From Aquabacterium sp. (lineage in GTDB: Bacteria > Pseudomonadota > Gammaproteobacteria > Burkholderiales > Burkholderiaceae_C): 64,000 bases of DNA. Position 1 is the first letter of the stretch. Each line of letters starts with the position of its first letter. Location: assembly GCF_016234775.1 (NCBI RefSeq), contig NZ_JACRAH010000049.1, positions 116,596-180,595 on the forward strand, written 5' to 3'. Below, in pieces: positions 1 to 9,315 of the stretch. The position numbers and the translations under genes were made by a program. The notes below the pieces were generated by a model. The model saw nothing but the letters and a program-made list of their open reading frames with translations, was not told the DNA's origin and searched no databases.

Positions 1-1
1 G

Positions 2-952
2 CCCAGCCAGATCGAGTCCTTGAAGGTCCATCTGCGGCCCGAGGATCAGGCGAGCGAGGTGCCTGTATCGGCAGCTCTGGCCACGGTACCGCTGGCCCAA
101 CACATCGACAGCATCGACATGACCCCCGCCTTCATGGGCCTGCTGGGTGTCAATGGCACGTTGCCGTTGTTCTACACGGAGATGCTGTCCCAGCGTGAGC
201 TGTACCAGAAGGACTATGCCGGGCGTGCCTTCATGGATATGTTCAGCCATCGGGCGGTGTCGCTGTTCTACGAGGCCTGGCGCAAGCACCGCATGCCCAT
301 CCAGTTCGAGGCAGATCGGCGCAGCCGTTTCCTGCCCCTGGCTCTGTCCCTGGCCGGGCTCGGGCAGAGGGGATTGCGCGATCGGTTGGGTGGCGAGCGG
401 GGCGCGGTGGCTGACGAAGCGCTGGCTTATTACGCCGGCACGCTGCAGCAACGCACCTTGTCGGCCAGCCAGTTGCAGCAGGTCTTGCGCGACTACCTCA
501 ACGTGCCCGTGCGTCTGGAACAGTTCGTCGGGCGCTGGTACCAGATCCCTGCTTCGGGTCGTGCCTACCTGGGCTTGACTGGCTCAAACCGTGCGGGCGC
601 TGCGCCACTCAACGGTGTGCTGGGCCGCTCGGCCATGCTGGGTGAGCGCGTATGGCAACGGGACCTTCGCATGCGCGTCGTATTGGGGCCTTTGCCGCAC
701 GCCAAGTTCAGGCGCTTCCTGCCTGGCGGCAAGGGGGCGCTGGCGCTCAAGGAGATGCTGACCATGTTGGGTGGCATCAGCCTGGAGTATGAAATCAACC
801 TGCAGTTGCAACGGGACGATGTGCAGGGGTGTGCGCTGAATTCAACTCGCCCGGCCACGGCCTTCCGTCTGGGCTGGGACACTTTTCTGCAGACACGATC
901 GGCCAACGAGGACCGGGTCGACGTGCGCTATGACATCCATGCCGCGGCCTGA
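2..952 (+). CDS. tssG: Type VI secretion baseplate protein TssG (5' end outside window)
   Basis: TssG (VasB/ImpH family) is a cytoplasmic baseplate component of the type VI secretion system and forms a wedge with TssF. The frame is open from the first bases of the window, and the earliest in-window start (a TTG at 20) lies inside family-typical sequence, so the gene is truncated by the window edge. Family-like features include LFYTEML and DMFSHRAVSLFYEAW near the middle of the N-terminal half, an FVGRWYQIP segment, and a C-terminal region with GWDTFL. The next gene is tssH 65 bp downstream, a normal T6SS neighbour. The start and total length cannot be judged from this window. Confidence 0.9.
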   Translation, partial: PSQIESLKVHLRPEDQASEVPVSAALATVPLAQHIDSIDMTPAFMGLLGVNGTLPLFYTEMLSQRELYQKDYAGRAFMDMFSHRAVSLFYEAWRKHRMPIQFEADRRSRFLPLALSLAGLGQRGLRDRLGGERGAVADEALAYYAGTLQQRTLSASQLQQVLRDYLNVPVRLEQFVGRWYQIPASGRAYLGLTGSNRAGAAPLNGVLGRSAMLGERVWQRDLRMRVVLGPLPHAKFRRFLPGGKGALALKEMLTMLGGISLEYEINLQLQRDDVQGCALNSTRPATAFRLGWDTFLQTRSANEDRVDVRYDIHAAA

Positions 953-1017
953 GCGTCGCGCCTGATGCTGATCGGTCGGATCTATTAAACAAAAATACAT
1001 TTCAAGCTGTCATCACC

Positions 1018-3816
1018 ATGAGCCAGAACCTCAAGACCCTGATCTCCAAGCTCAACGACACCACACGTCGTGCCGCCGAGCGCGCCGCCAGTCTGTGCAT
1101 GGCGCGTGGCCACTACGAGGTGGATCTGGAGCACTTCATGCTTGCCTTGCTGGAGCAACCCCAAAGCGACCTGACGGTGTTGTGCCAGCGTTTCGGCGTG
1201 TCGGCCACCGAACTGCAGCGTGATCTGGAAGCCGAATTGAGCCGCTTCAAGACCGGCAACAGCCGCACGCCGGTGTTCTCCAGCCATTTGCCAGTCCTGC
1301 TTGAACACGCCTGGCTGATCGCCTCGCTGGAATCACACACGGCGCGCATTCGTGGCGCTCACATCGTGCTGGCCCTGCTGACCGAGCCAACGCTGAGCCA
1401 ACTGGCCTTGCGTTCGTCCAGCTTGTTTGCGCGCTTCAAGCTCGATGAGCTCAAGCTCAAGATGGCCGACGTGACGCGTGGTTCGCAAGAGGCCACGCAA
1501 GCGCTTCGTGACGCCGGTGCGCCTGCCGAAGGTGACGAGACGCAGGCCGATGAAGCCCGTGCCAGCGACAGTCTGAGCGGCAAGACGCCCGCACTGGACC
1601 AGTTCACCACCAACCTGACGCAGCGTGCGCTGGACGGCAAGGTGGACCCTGTGATTGGCCGTGACACCGAGATTCGCCAGGCCATCGACATCCTGATGCG
1701 TCGCCGCCAGAACAACCCCATCCTCACGGGCGAGGCCGGCGTGGGCAAGACTGCCGTGGTGGAGGGCCTGGCTCTGCGCGTGGCACAGGGCGATGTGCCC
1801 ACGCCCTTGCAAGGTGTGGCCATTCACGTGCTGGACATGGGCTTGTTGCAAGCTGGCGCTTCGGTCAAGGGTGAGTTCGAAAACCGCCTGAAGAACGTGA
1901 TCGATGAGGTCAAGAAGAGCCCGCATCCCATCATCCTGTTCATCGACGAGGCGCACACCATGATCGGTGCGGGCGGCCAGGCGGGTCAGAATGACGCGGC
2001 CAATCTGCTCAAGCCTGCGCTGGCGCGTGGCGAGCTGCGCACGATCGCGGCCACCACTTGGGGCGAGTACAAGAAATACTTCGAAAAGGATGCCGCGCTG
2101 GCTCGCCGCTTCCAGGTGATCAAGGTGGAGGAGCCTTCCGAAGAGCTGGCCTGCGCGATGCTGCGGGGCATGGCGCCCTTGATGGAAAAGCACTTCGGTG
2201 TGCGCCTGTTTGACGAAGCCATCGCCGAGGCGGTGCGCCTGTCTGCCCGCTACATCAGCGGCCGCCAGTTGCCTGACAAGGCCATCAGTGTGCTGGACAC
2301 CGCTTGTGCCAAGGTCGCGTTGGGCCAGAGCGCCACGCCCGCGCGCATTGAAGACGCGCGCAAGCGCCTGGAGCGGCTGGATGCGGAAAGCGCGGCCTTG
2401 ACACGCGAGGCGGCAGCCGGTGCGCGCCATGGTGATCGCCTGGATGCGCTGAAGGCAGAACGTGACGGCATCGTGGCCACCTTGAAGGCAGACGAAGAAC
2501 GCTGGATTTTCGAACAGCAACTGGTCCAGGACATCCGCGAACTGCGCACGAAGTTGGAGCATCAGGCCGGCGGCCTGTCGAGCGCCGAAGCCGGTGTCGA
2601 CCAGGCTGCAGGCGCTGGCGCCGACACCAAGTCGGGCACCAGCGCGGCCAGCAGCAAGGCCAAGGGCAAGAAGGCCACGATTACCCACGCCAGCCCCGAT
2701 CACGAGTTGCTGGCCATGAAGCAGGCCGAACTGGCCGCATTGCAAGGTGAAGCGCCACTGGTGCCCATGCAGGTCGATGGCCATGTGGTGGCCGAGATCG
2801 TGGCCGCCTGGACGGGCATTCCGCTGGGCAAGATGGTCAAGGACGAGATCAAGACTGTGCGCAACCTGCAGGCCACGTTGCAGGAACGCGTGATCGGGCA
2901 GGACCACGCCCTGGCTGCCATCGCCCAACGTGTGCGCACGGCGCGTGCAGGCCTGGAAGATCCCAACAAGCCCAAGGGTGTGTTCCTGTTCGTAGGCCCC
3001 TCCGGCGTGGGCAAGACCGAGACGGCCCTGGCCCTGGCTGACATTCTTTATGGTGGCGAGCGCAACCTGATCACCATCAACATGAGCGAGTACCAGGAGG
3101 CGCACAGCGTGAGTGGCCTCAAAGGCTCGCCCCCCGGTTATGTGGGCTATGGGGAAGGTGGCGTGTTGACCGAGGCCGTTCGCCGCAAGCCTTACAGCGT
3201 GGTCTTGCTCGACGAGGTCGAAAAGGCCCACCCGGATGTGCTGGAGATGTTCTTCCAAGTGTTCGACAAGGGCCTGATGGACGACGCCGAAGGCCGCGAG
3301 ATCGATTTCCGCAACACGGTCATCATCCTGACCTCGAACGCGGGCTCGCAAGGCATCATGCAGGCCTGCTTCAAGCACGATGAAGAAGCGGGTGGCACGG
3401 TGATGAAGGCTGCCGACGAACTGCCGGCCGCTGACGAGCTGGCCGAGGCCCTGCGCCCCACGCTGTACAAGACCTTCAAGCCGGCCTTCATTGGCCGCAC
3501 GAAAGTGGTGCCTTACTACCCTCTGAGCGACGATGTGCTGGCCAGCGTGATCACGCTCAAGCTCGATCGCATCGCGGCGCGCGTGATGGCCAACCACCAG
3601 GCGGTGCTGGAGTACGACGACGCCCTGATCGACACGGTGCTGGCCCGTTGCACCGAGGTGGACACCGGCGCCCGCGCCGTGGACCACATCCTCAACGGCA
3701 GCCTGTTGCCCGAGGTGGCCGACAGCGTGCTGGCGCGCATGGCCGAAGGTCAGCCGATCAGCAAGATCAAGGTCAGCGCAGGCAAGAACGGCGAGTTCAA
3801 GTTCAAAGTGAGTTGA
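1018..3816 (+). CDS. tssH: Type VI secretion AAA+ ATPase TssH (ClpV)
   Basis: ClpV is a hexameric Clp/Hsp100 ATPase that disassembles the contracted T6SS sheath so that subunits can be reused. The 932-residue protein has the expected order: a ClpN double repeat (about 10-150), AAA-1 with Walker A GEAGVGKT near residue 240 and Walker B ILFIDEAH, a coiled-coil middle region (about 440-560), AAA-2 with Walker A GPSGVGKT near 660 and Walker [10 protein letters not shown], and a C-terminal small domain. The ATG at 1018 follows an AT-rich 65-bp gap that may hold a promoter; I see no clear Shine-Dalgarno there. A ClpB chaperone would have a longer middle domain; the position next to tssG favours ClpV. 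Confidence 0.93.
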   Translation: MSQNLKTLISKLNDTTRRAAERAASLCMARGHYEVDLEHFMLALLEQPQSDLTVLCQRFGVSATELQRDLEAELSRFKTGNSRTPVFSSHLPVLLEHAWLIASLESHTARIRGAHIVLALLTEPTLSQLALRSSSLFARFKLDELKLKMADVTRGSQEATQALRDAGAPAEGDETQADEARASDSLSGKTPALDQFTTNLTQRALDGKVDPVIGRDTEIRQAIDILMRRRQNNPILTGEAGVGKTAVVEGLALRVAQGDVPTPLQGVAIHVLDMGLLQAGASVKGEFENRLKNVIDEVKKSPHPIILFIDEAHTMIGAGGQAGQNDAANLLKPALARGELRTIAATTWGEYKKYFEKDAALARRFQVIKVEEPSEELACAMLRGMAPLMEKHFGVRLFDEAIAEAVRLSARYISGRQLPDKAISVLDTACAKVALGQSATPARIEDARKRLERLDAESAALTREAAAGARHGDRLDALKAERDGIVATLKADEERWIFEQQLVQDIRELRTKLEHQAGGLSSAEAGVDQAAGAGADTKSGTSAASSKAKGKKATITHASPDHELLAMKQAELAALQGEAPLVPMQVDGHVVAEIVAAWTGIPLGKMVKDEIKTVRNLQATLQERVIGQDHALAAIAQRVRTARAGLEDPNKPKGVFLFVGPSGVGKTETALALADILYGGERNLITINMSEYQEAHSVSGLKGSPPGYVGYGEGGVLTEAVRRKPYSVVLLDEVEKAHPDVLEMFFQVFDKGLMDDAEGREIDFRNTVIILTSNAGSQGIMQACFKHDEEAGGTVMKAADELPAADELAEALRPTLYKTFKPAFIGRTKVVPYYPLSDDVLASVITLKLDRIAARVMANHQAVLEYDDALIDTVLARCTEVDTGARAVDHILNGSLLPEVADSVLARMAEGQPISKIKVSAGKNGEFKFKVS

Positions 3817-3850
3817 TCGCCCCGGGGTGGGCAGGTGCCGTGCCGGATCC

Positions 3851-4060
3851 TCAATCGCCGAGGATCAGCAGCGCCTCGTCCCGCCAGTAGGTGGCTGCGG
3901 CGTAAAAACCCTCCCACACGCACCCGTTGCAGCCTCTGCCGCAGCAGGTGGTGGGCTCATCCGGGGGCTGCCGCAGGCTGATCCCTCGTGCGCTGGCCTG
4001 GCTTTGCAGGCTGTCGAACATCGCACGGACGGCGTTGAGATCGGTCAAAGGAAAGTCCAT
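3851..4060 (-). CDS. Small Cys-rich oxidoreductase-like domain protein
   Basis: This 69-residue protein carries a Cys cluster, CCGRGCNGCVWEGFY, at about residues 39-53, followed by an acidic helical tail. That pattern resembles the short 'oxidoreductase-like' domain (Pfam Oxidored-like) found in small bacterial proteins and at the N-terminus of some eukaryotic oxidoreductases. Its biochemical role is not known to me; the four closely spaced cysteines could bind a metal. It converges on clpV with 34 bp between the stop codons and is divergent from the VP-repeat gene at 4146. Family assignment is moderate and no reaction can be assigned. Confidence 0.6.
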   Translation of the reverse strand: MDFPLTDLNAVRAMFDSLQSQASARGISLRQPPDEPTTCCGRGCNGCVWEGFYAAATYWRDEALLILGD

Positions 4061-4145
4061 CTTGGGGCTGGCCGGGGGCGGAAAAGGCCTGTCGCGTCTT
4101 GAAAACCCTGCATCTTAGCGATGCTGGCCGTGGCATAGTCCCCGT

Positions 4146-4937
4146 GTGACACAAGCTGCACCTGATTCTCTTTTGCCTGAAGCGCCCTTGTCCGGCCCGA
4201 TGCTGGCCATCTACGGCCGCACCGTGACCTGGAAGCACCTGATCCTCACGGCCGGCCTGTTGCTGATCCTGATGGGGGCGGCGGCGGCTGCGGCGGCCTG
4301 GTGGGCCTGGCACAACCTGGCCGCTCAGGTGGTGCTCAAGGAGCAGCAGGCCGATATCCTGTTGCCTCATGAGCTGGCTGTGAAAGCTGCCGTCACGCAG
4401 AAGGTCAAGATCAGCCTGGACAACCAGTCGCTGCCTGTGCGCGTGCCCATTCACCAGGATCTGAGCATTCCGCTCAATGAGGCCATTCCGATCAAGGTCA
4501 GCCTGGACACGGTGGTGCCTGTCAACATCGATGTGCCCATCAAGCATGTGCTCAAGGTGGACCAGGTGGTGGAGCTCGACACCCAGGTCAAGACGCGCAT
4601 CCTGGGCATTCCACTGACCCTGCCCATTCAGGGCAAGATCCCGGTCAAGGCTGACGTGCCGGTGGACATGGTGATCCCGATTCACAAAGACCTGCCGCTG
4701 GTGCTCGTCACCCCCGTGACGGTGCGCTTCAGCGAGCCGCTGCACACCACGCTGGACACGGTGATCGAGACGCGCTTGCCGCTGCATGGCGCGATGTCGC
4801 TGCCCTTGACGGCACCAGTCAGTGCCAGCTTGACGTTTCCGCAGCAGAAGGTCAGGGCAGGTCTGTCCTTGCTGGACTTGACCGTGCCCTTCGAGGACGT
4901 GACGCTGGCGCCCAGGCGCAAAGCGCCTGCACCTTGA
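4146..4937 (+). CDS. Single-pass membrane protein with VP/IP-repeat periplasmic domain (copy A)
   Basis: I do not recognise a named family. The 263-residue product has a cytoplasmic N-terminus, one strong transmembrane helix at about 35-58 (leucine- and alanine-rich, ending in WWAWHNL), and a long predicted periplasmic part made of short hydrophobic-Pro-hydrophobic elements (VPI, IPL, IPI, VPV, IPV) spaced about 6-12 residues apart, which suggests a beta-rich repeat. No catalytic motif is visible. The chosen GTG at 4146 gives the longest frame; an in-frame ATG at 4200 is an alternative that keeps the membrane helix. A second gene of the same design follows 22 bp downstream, so the pair is probably co-transcribed and arose by duplication. 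Confidence 0.7.
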   Translation: MTQAAPDSLLPEAPLSGPMLAIYGRTVTWKHLILTAGLLLILMGAAAAAAAWWAWHNLAAQVVLKEQQADILLPHELAVKAAVTQKVKISLDNQSLPVRVPIHQDLSIPLNEAIPIKVSLDTVVPVNIDVPIKHVLKVDQVVELDTQVKTRILGIPLTLPIQGKIPVKADVPVDMVIPIHKDLPLVLVTPVTVRFSEPLHTTLDTVIETRLPLHGAMSLPLTAPVSASLTFPQQKVRAGLSLLDLTVPFEDVTLAPRRKAPAP

Positions 4938-4959
4938 GCCAACAGGGCGCCGCATCGCC

Positions 4960-5700
4960 ATGACCCGTCACCCGAGCCTGACCGCTGCTCAGCCCATCCC
5001 ATGGGGCTGGAACCGTCCTATCAAGCCGGTGGCCTTGATCGTGGTCGGGGGCACCGTCCTGCTGATCTGGCTGGTGCTGATGAGTGTGTCGGTCTGGTAT
5101 TTCTACGAAAATTGGGAAGCTCGCCTGACCCTGCTCAAGCAGCCGGTTCTCTTGCGTTTGCCCGAAGGCATGGTGGCCATGGCCGAGGTCAGCTCCCCGC
5201 TGCAGACGCGCATCGACATGCGCCCCCTGGTGCGGATTCCGATCAAGCAGACCATGTCGGTGCAGATGCCGGATCACCTCAAAGCCATGGCGCACATCAA
5301 GACGACCTTGCCGGTGGACACGTCGGTCACGGTGGAGCATGTGGTGCCCGTGAATACCACGTTGAACATGCAGGTGGCCCTGCGATCCTGGCTGCCCAGC
5401 ATGCCCGTGTCGGTGCCGGTCACGCTCAATGTGCCCTTGAAGATGACCGTGCCCGTCAAGGTTGACGTGCCGGTGGACATGGATGTGGCCATCAGCGGCG
5501 AGTTGCCACCTACGCTCAACATCCCCATCGACACGGTGTTCTCGGTGCGGCCACACGTCAAAGGGGTGGTGACGGCCCACATGAGCAGTCAGACCGCGTT
5601 CCGCCTGCTGTCACCGATCGAGCCGTTCCCGCTCACCATTGATCGCGCCAGCCTGAGCGTGCCATTCAATCTGACCTTCCTCAAGCAGCGCGCGCCCTGA
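4960..5700 (+). CDS. Single-pass membrane protein with VP/IP-repeat periplasmic domain (copy B)
   Basis: Tandem paralogue of the preceding gene: 246 residues, a transmembrane helix at about 25-48, then the same pattern of IPV/VPV/VPL elements. A block reading VKVDVPVDMDVAI closely matches VKADVPVDMVIPI in copy A, which supports common descent. Outside that block the two copies differ a good deal, so the duplication is not recent. There is no lipoprotein signal and no enzymatic motif; the bulk should sit in the periplasm. The stop lies 12 bp from the convergent end of the ThDP enzyme gene. Function unknown; an extended periplasmic scaffold is only a guess from the repeat character. Confidence 0.7.
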   Translation: MTRHPSLTAAQPIPWGWNRPIKPVALIVVGGTVLLIWLVLMSVSVWYFYENWEARLTLLKQPVLLRLPEGMVAMAEVSSPLQTRIDMRPLVRIPIKQTMSVQMPDHLKAMAHIKTTLPVDTSVTVEHVVPVNTTLNMQVALRSWLPSMPVSVPVTLNVPLKMTVPVKVDVPVDMDVAISGELPPTLNIPIDTVFSVRPHVKGVVTAHMSSQTAFRLLSPIEPFPLTIDRASLSVPFNLTFLKQRAP

Positions 5701-5712
5701 TCGGCCAGCGCC

Positions 5713-7554
5713 TCAGGTCTTGCCGCAACAAGGCTTGCTTGGGCTGCAGTCTGCCGGGGTGAGCACCGGCCAGCCATAAGGCGGCGCCACCTGGGTGTTG
5801 ATGCGCACCACGATCACCTGTGGGCGATGGTGCTGATCTGCATCGGCCAGCGCGTGCTTCAGGGCCTCACGCAATGCCTGCGTGCCTTGGTCGCGGGCAA
5901 TGGTCACGGCATGCGCACCCAGTCCTTGCGCAAACTTCGCCAGATCAGGTCGCCCCAGCTGGTAGTAGTCATCCCATTGCGCGGCCGGGGGCAGCAGTTG
6001 CGCCATGCCCTGGCTGACCATGGCCAGGTCGTTGTCGTCCAGCACGATCCAGATGGCACCCACGCGGTGCTGCGCGGCCGTGGAGATCTCGGCGCCGTGC
6101 ATCATGAAGGCGCCGTCGCCGACGATGGCCACATTGGGCAGATCAGGGGCCGCCATCTTGCCACCCACCACGGCGCCCACGGCAAAACCCATGGGGCCCA
6201 TGGACAGGGCGCTGTGATAGCGCACCGGCGGGTTGATCACCAGGTTGTTGAGTGACCAGCCCACGCAGTTGCCTGCGTCAATGAAGATGTGGCCCTTGTG
6301 CACGAGTTCGTCGACCACACGCATCATCGCTGCGGGGTGAACAGGCGCGGCTTCACTGTCGCGGCCGGCCGGGTCGGCCCAGGGGGCATGGTCCAGCTTG
6401 ATCTGTTTGATCACCGCCTTGCGTGCATCGACCTTGGCCTGGTCTGGCTGCAGGTGGCGTGCCTTGTCGAGCATCAGATCCAGGCTGGTCGCGATCTCGG
6501 CCACGACGCCGCGTGTGATGGGGAAGTCGCGACCGATGACGGCGGCGCTCAGGTCCACCTGGATGAAGTGCCGTGTGGGTTCGAGCGCCGGGCTGTAGAG
6601 CGCCGACGCAGTGACGGATGTGGACAGCTCGCCCAGACTGGAGCCCAGTACCAGCAAGGTGTCGAACTGATCGGCCTTGTTGGAAGGGTGCATGTACAGG
6701 CTGGGCCAGGCGCAACCGCAGATGCCGTAGTTGCGCAATGACAAGGCATGCGTTTCCGGGAAGATCCCCTTGGCATCCGGCGTGGTCATCACGGCGATGC
6801 CGAAACGGTCCACGAACTCGGTGAAGGCTTTGAGGCGCTCGGGGCAGGCCAGGGCGTCGCGGCTGCCGTTGCCCAGGAAGATCAACGGGCGCGTGGCGTG
6901 GACCAGCTCATGCAGGGTGTCGGTCACGGCCTTGGGGTCCGTGCAGGCCGTGACGGGCCGGTAGGTGGACGGCCTGATGTTGGCTGGATAGTTGGGTGCA
7001 CATTCGCCCGCGATGTCATTGGGCAGGCTGATGTGAACGGCCTGCTTGGGCAGTGACAGGGCGTTGCGCAGGGCCTGCTGGAACAAGGTCTGGAAGTTCA
7101 GCGGGCTGGAGATGATGGCACTCGATGCCAGGGCGTTCTGGAAGATGTTGTGCACGTCCAGCTTGGCGTCCGTGCCTTCTTGCAGATAGCCCTTGCCGTA
7201 ATAGGCCTCGGGCACTTCGCCGGTGATCACCAGCACGGGTGAATTGCTGGCCTGCGCGTTCATGGCACCTGTCAGGGCGTTGGTGGCACCAGGGCCCGAG
7301 GTGGTCAGCACCACGCCCAAGCCACCCTTGACGCGCGCGTAGCCATCGGCGATGTAGGCCGCACCTGTTTCGTGCCGGCAGATCACATAGTCGATGGGTT
7401 GTGATTGTTTCTTTAACTCGTTCATCAACCACACGGCTGCCCCACCGGGGATGCCGAAGATCTTGTCGACCCCTTCTGCGCTCAAGTAGTCAAGAAGCAG
7501 TTGGGCCACAGTGCCGCAGGGGACGGTGGAGGGCGCGGGGGCATTGGACGACAT
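5713..7554 (-). CDS. Thiamine-diphosphate-dependent enzyme, acetolactate-synthase-like (I)
   Basis: A 613-residue member of the acetolactate synthase/benzoylformate decarboxylase superfamily, which uses ThDP to cleave or join 2-keto acids. The N-terminal Pyr domain holds the catalytic Glu in CRHETGAAYIADGYAR (about residues 59-74). A central domain follows, and the C-terminal PP domain carries GDGAFMMHGAEIS with its downstream acidic/Asn element DDND. The tail ends in CSPSKPCCGKT, an unusual Cys-rich extension. No regulatory IlvN-type subunit gene is nearby, so housekeeping branched-chain synthesis is unlikely. It is divergent from the flavin amine oxidase at 7684 over a 129-bp intergenic region. 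The substrate cannot be read from the sequence; a 2-keto acid lyase or carboligase is the safe description. Confidence 0.8.
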   Translation of the reverse strand: MSSNAPAPSTVPCGTVAQLLLDYLSAEGVDKIFGIPGGAAVWLMNELKKQSQPIDYVICRHETGAAYIADGYARVKGGLGVVLTTSGPGATNALTGAMNAQASNSPVLVITGEVPEAYYGKGYLQEGTDAKLDVHNIFQNALASSAIISSPLNFQTLFQQALRNALSLPKQAVHISLPNDIAGECAPNYPANIRPSTYRPVTACTDPKAVTDTLHELVHATRPLIFLGNGSRDALACPERLKAFTEFVDRFGIAVMTTPDAKGIFPETHALSLRNYGICGCAWPSLYMHPSNKADQFDTLLVLGSSLGELSTSVTASALYSPALEPTRHFIQVDLSAAVIGRDFPITRGVVAEIATSLDLMLDKARHLQPDQAKVDARKAVIKQIKLDHAPWADPAGRDSEAAPVHPAAMMRVVDELVHKGHIFIDAGNCVGWSLNNLVINPPVRYHSALSMGPMGFAVGAVVGGKMAAPDLPNVAIVGDGAFMMHGAEISTAAQHRVGAIWIVLDDNDLAMVSQGMAQLLPPAAQWDDYYQLGRPDLAKFAQGLGAHAVTIARDQGTQALREALKHALADADQHHRPQVIVVRINTQVAPPYGWPVLTPADCSPSKPCCGKT

Positions 7555-7683
7555 GTTCGACGAACTCCTGGATTGGGCTTGGGTTGGTGCCGGGCAAATA
7601 GGCCAGACATGGCGGGTACATCGCCCGATCGAGACGGGCGGCGGCTGTCAAAAATGTGCCCTCCACCACCACAGGGCTAAACA

Positions 7684-9255
7684 GTGAAAACAGATGCTTT
7701 GAACCCGGTTCTTGATGTCGCCATCGTCGGCGCGGGCGTGTCAGGGCTTTACAGCGGCTGGCGGTGGCTGACCAGCTCGCAAGGCAAGGGCTCTCGTGTC
7801 GAGGCCTTCGAGTTGAGTCACCGCGTCGGCGGGCGATTGATGTCGGCGCAGCCTCCGGGCATGCCCGAGGGACGTATCGAGCTGGGGGGTATGCGCTATA
7901 CCAGTGCGCAGACCATGGTGTCGTCGCTGGTGTCCTATCTGAAGCTGGAGACCGTGCCCTTTGTGGTGGCACAGGATCCGAACATGGCCTATCTGCGTGG
8001 GCGCCATCTGCGCACCAGGGATTTGTCGGATCCGGCCAAAGTGCCTTACGACATCCCGAAGTCGGACTACGAGGGCTTCACCAAAGGCTTCACGGCCCTG
8101 GCCGCCGAGCGCTACCTGGAAGAAGTGCTCCACCGCAAGCACGTGGACCTCAAGACCGTGGATTGGGACAAGGTGGCCGAAACCGGCCGCTACGAGGGCC
8201 ACAGCGTGCGTGATCTGACCATGCGCTATATCTACAACCGGTCGGTCAGCCACGAGTCCTTCCAGTTTGCCGAAGACACCAGCGGCTATGACTCCATCTT
8301 CTTCACCTGGAATGCGGCAGATGGCTTCCCCTGGAACATTGGCGACTATGGCGCCAGCATCCAGTACAGCCGTCTGAAAGAGGGCTATGAGATGTTGCCC
8401 AAGACCCTGCACCAGCGCTTCGAGTCGGTGGGGGGCAAAGTGCACTTCGAGCATCGCCTGCAGCGCTTTGACACCGTCCAGCTGGACGATGGCAGCGAAG
8501 GGGCGGAGCTGCATCTGGTGCACGCCGGGCATCACAAGGTGGTACGTGCACGCAAGCTGATTCTGGCCATGCCGCGTCGTTCGCTGGAGTTGCTGGATCA
8601 GACCGGGGCGGTGCTGGGCAAGGAACATCATGAGGTGCACAAGCTGATCCAGTCCGTGGTGCCGATTCCGCTGTTCAAGCTGGCCCTTTGCTACCGCACG
8701 CGTTGGTGGGAGGAGCTGGGCATCACGCAAGGCCAGTCCGTTACCGATCTGCCGATCCGCCAGTGCTACTACTGGCCCGTGGGCGATGACACCAAGGCGG
8801 GCGCCATCCTGATCTACAACGATGGGCTGGACCTGGCGTACTGGGCCGGCCTGCGCAACGACCCGGAAGGCTTCCCCAACGAGGATGGGACCGACAGCAA
8901 CGACCCCGCCGTGGAGTGGAAGGAAAACCCCGCGCCCAAGCTCATGGTGCAGGAGGCACACCGCCAGTTGCTGGAGATGCATGGCCTTGAAGACACGCCG
9001 GAGCGCCGTCCCTATGCGGCGGCCTATCGCGATTGGGGTGATGACCCCTTCGGTGGCGGTGCCAACTTCTGGCCTCAGTATGTGGACAGCCAGCACGTGA
9101 GCAAGCGCATCGTGCAGCCTGTGAAGGGCAAGCCGGTCTACATCTGCGGCGAGGCTTATTCACATGCGCAAGGCTGGGTGGAAGGTGCGCTGGCCACGGC
9201 CGAAGACATGCTGCAAAACCACCTGGGTCTGCAGCCTCCGCCCTACATGGGTTGA
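7684..9255 (+). CDS. FAD-dependent amine oxidase family protein
   Basis: A 523-residue flavin amine oxidase. The N-terminal Rossmann motif DVAIVGAGVSGLY (about residues 11-23) and the downstream VGGRLMS and ELGGMRY segments form the FAD site. The C-terminus has the second FAD-contact block, VYICGEAYSHAQGWVEGAL. There is no signal peptide, so it should be cytoplasmic. The family oxidises amino acids, primary or polyamines, or related C-N bonds; the substrate is not evident. The chosen start is the GTG at 7684, placing the FAD motif at the usual distance from the N-terminus. It is divergent from ThDP enzyme I and convergent with the ketosynthase-like gene, with an imperfect hairpin between the latter two. 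Confidence 0.8.
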   Translation: MKTDALNPVLDVAIVGAGVSGLYSGWRWLTSSQGKGSRVEAFELSHRVGGRLMSAQPPGMPEGRIELGGMRYTSAQTMVSSLVSYLKLETVPFVVAQDPNMAYLRGRHLRTRDLSDPAKVPYDIPKSDYEGFTKGFTALAAERYLEEVLHRKHVDLKTVDWDKVAETGRYEGHSVRDLTMRYIYNRSVSHESFQFAEDTSGYDSIFFTWNAADGFPWNIGDYGASIQYSRLKEGYEMLPKTLHQRFESVGGKVHFEHRLQRFDTVQLDDGSEGAELHLVHAGHHKVVRARKLILAMPRRSLELLDQTGAVLGKEHHEVHKLIQSVVPIPLFKLALCYRTRWWEELGITQGQSVTDLPIRQCYYWPVGDDTKAGAILIYNDGLDLAYWAGLRNDPEGFPNEDGTDSNDPAVEWKENPAPKLMVQEAHRQLLEMHGLEDTPERRPYAAAYRDWGDDPFGGGANFWPQYVDSQHVSKRIVQPVKGKPVYICGEAYSHAQGWVEGALATAEDMLQNHLGLQPPPYMG

Positions 9256-9265
9256 AACGCGCGAT

Positions 9266-9303
9266 GGCAACCGAGGCGCGCCATGGCGGGTGCCTCAGTT
9301 GCC
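9266..9303. terminator. Inverted repeat between convergent genes, possible bidirectional terminator
   Basis: Two 12-base arms (9266-9277 and 9292-9303) pair with one mismatch around a 14-base loop, in the short gap between the ends of the amine oxidase and ketosynthase-like genes. There is no clear run of T on either side, so intrinsic termination is uncertain. Position and arm length are the reasons for the call. Confidence 0.45.
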
Positions 9304-9315
9304 AGCCCGGCCAGG

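Noticed and set aside
1333..3687. Long minus-strand open frame of 784 codons
   Set aside because: It lies antisense to clpV, has low-complexity His/Gln/Leu-rich composition and no motif. High GC content leaves such frames open by chance.
3846..3866. Hairpin with GATCCTC/GAGGATC arms after clpV
   Set aside because: It has only 7 base pairs, no T-run, and overlaps the stop of the convergent small gene; termination cannot be supported.
4146..5700. VP-repeat proteins as T6SS structural subunits
   Set aside because: They match no core Tss protein and are separated from clpV by an opposite-strand gene; only adjacency suggests a link.
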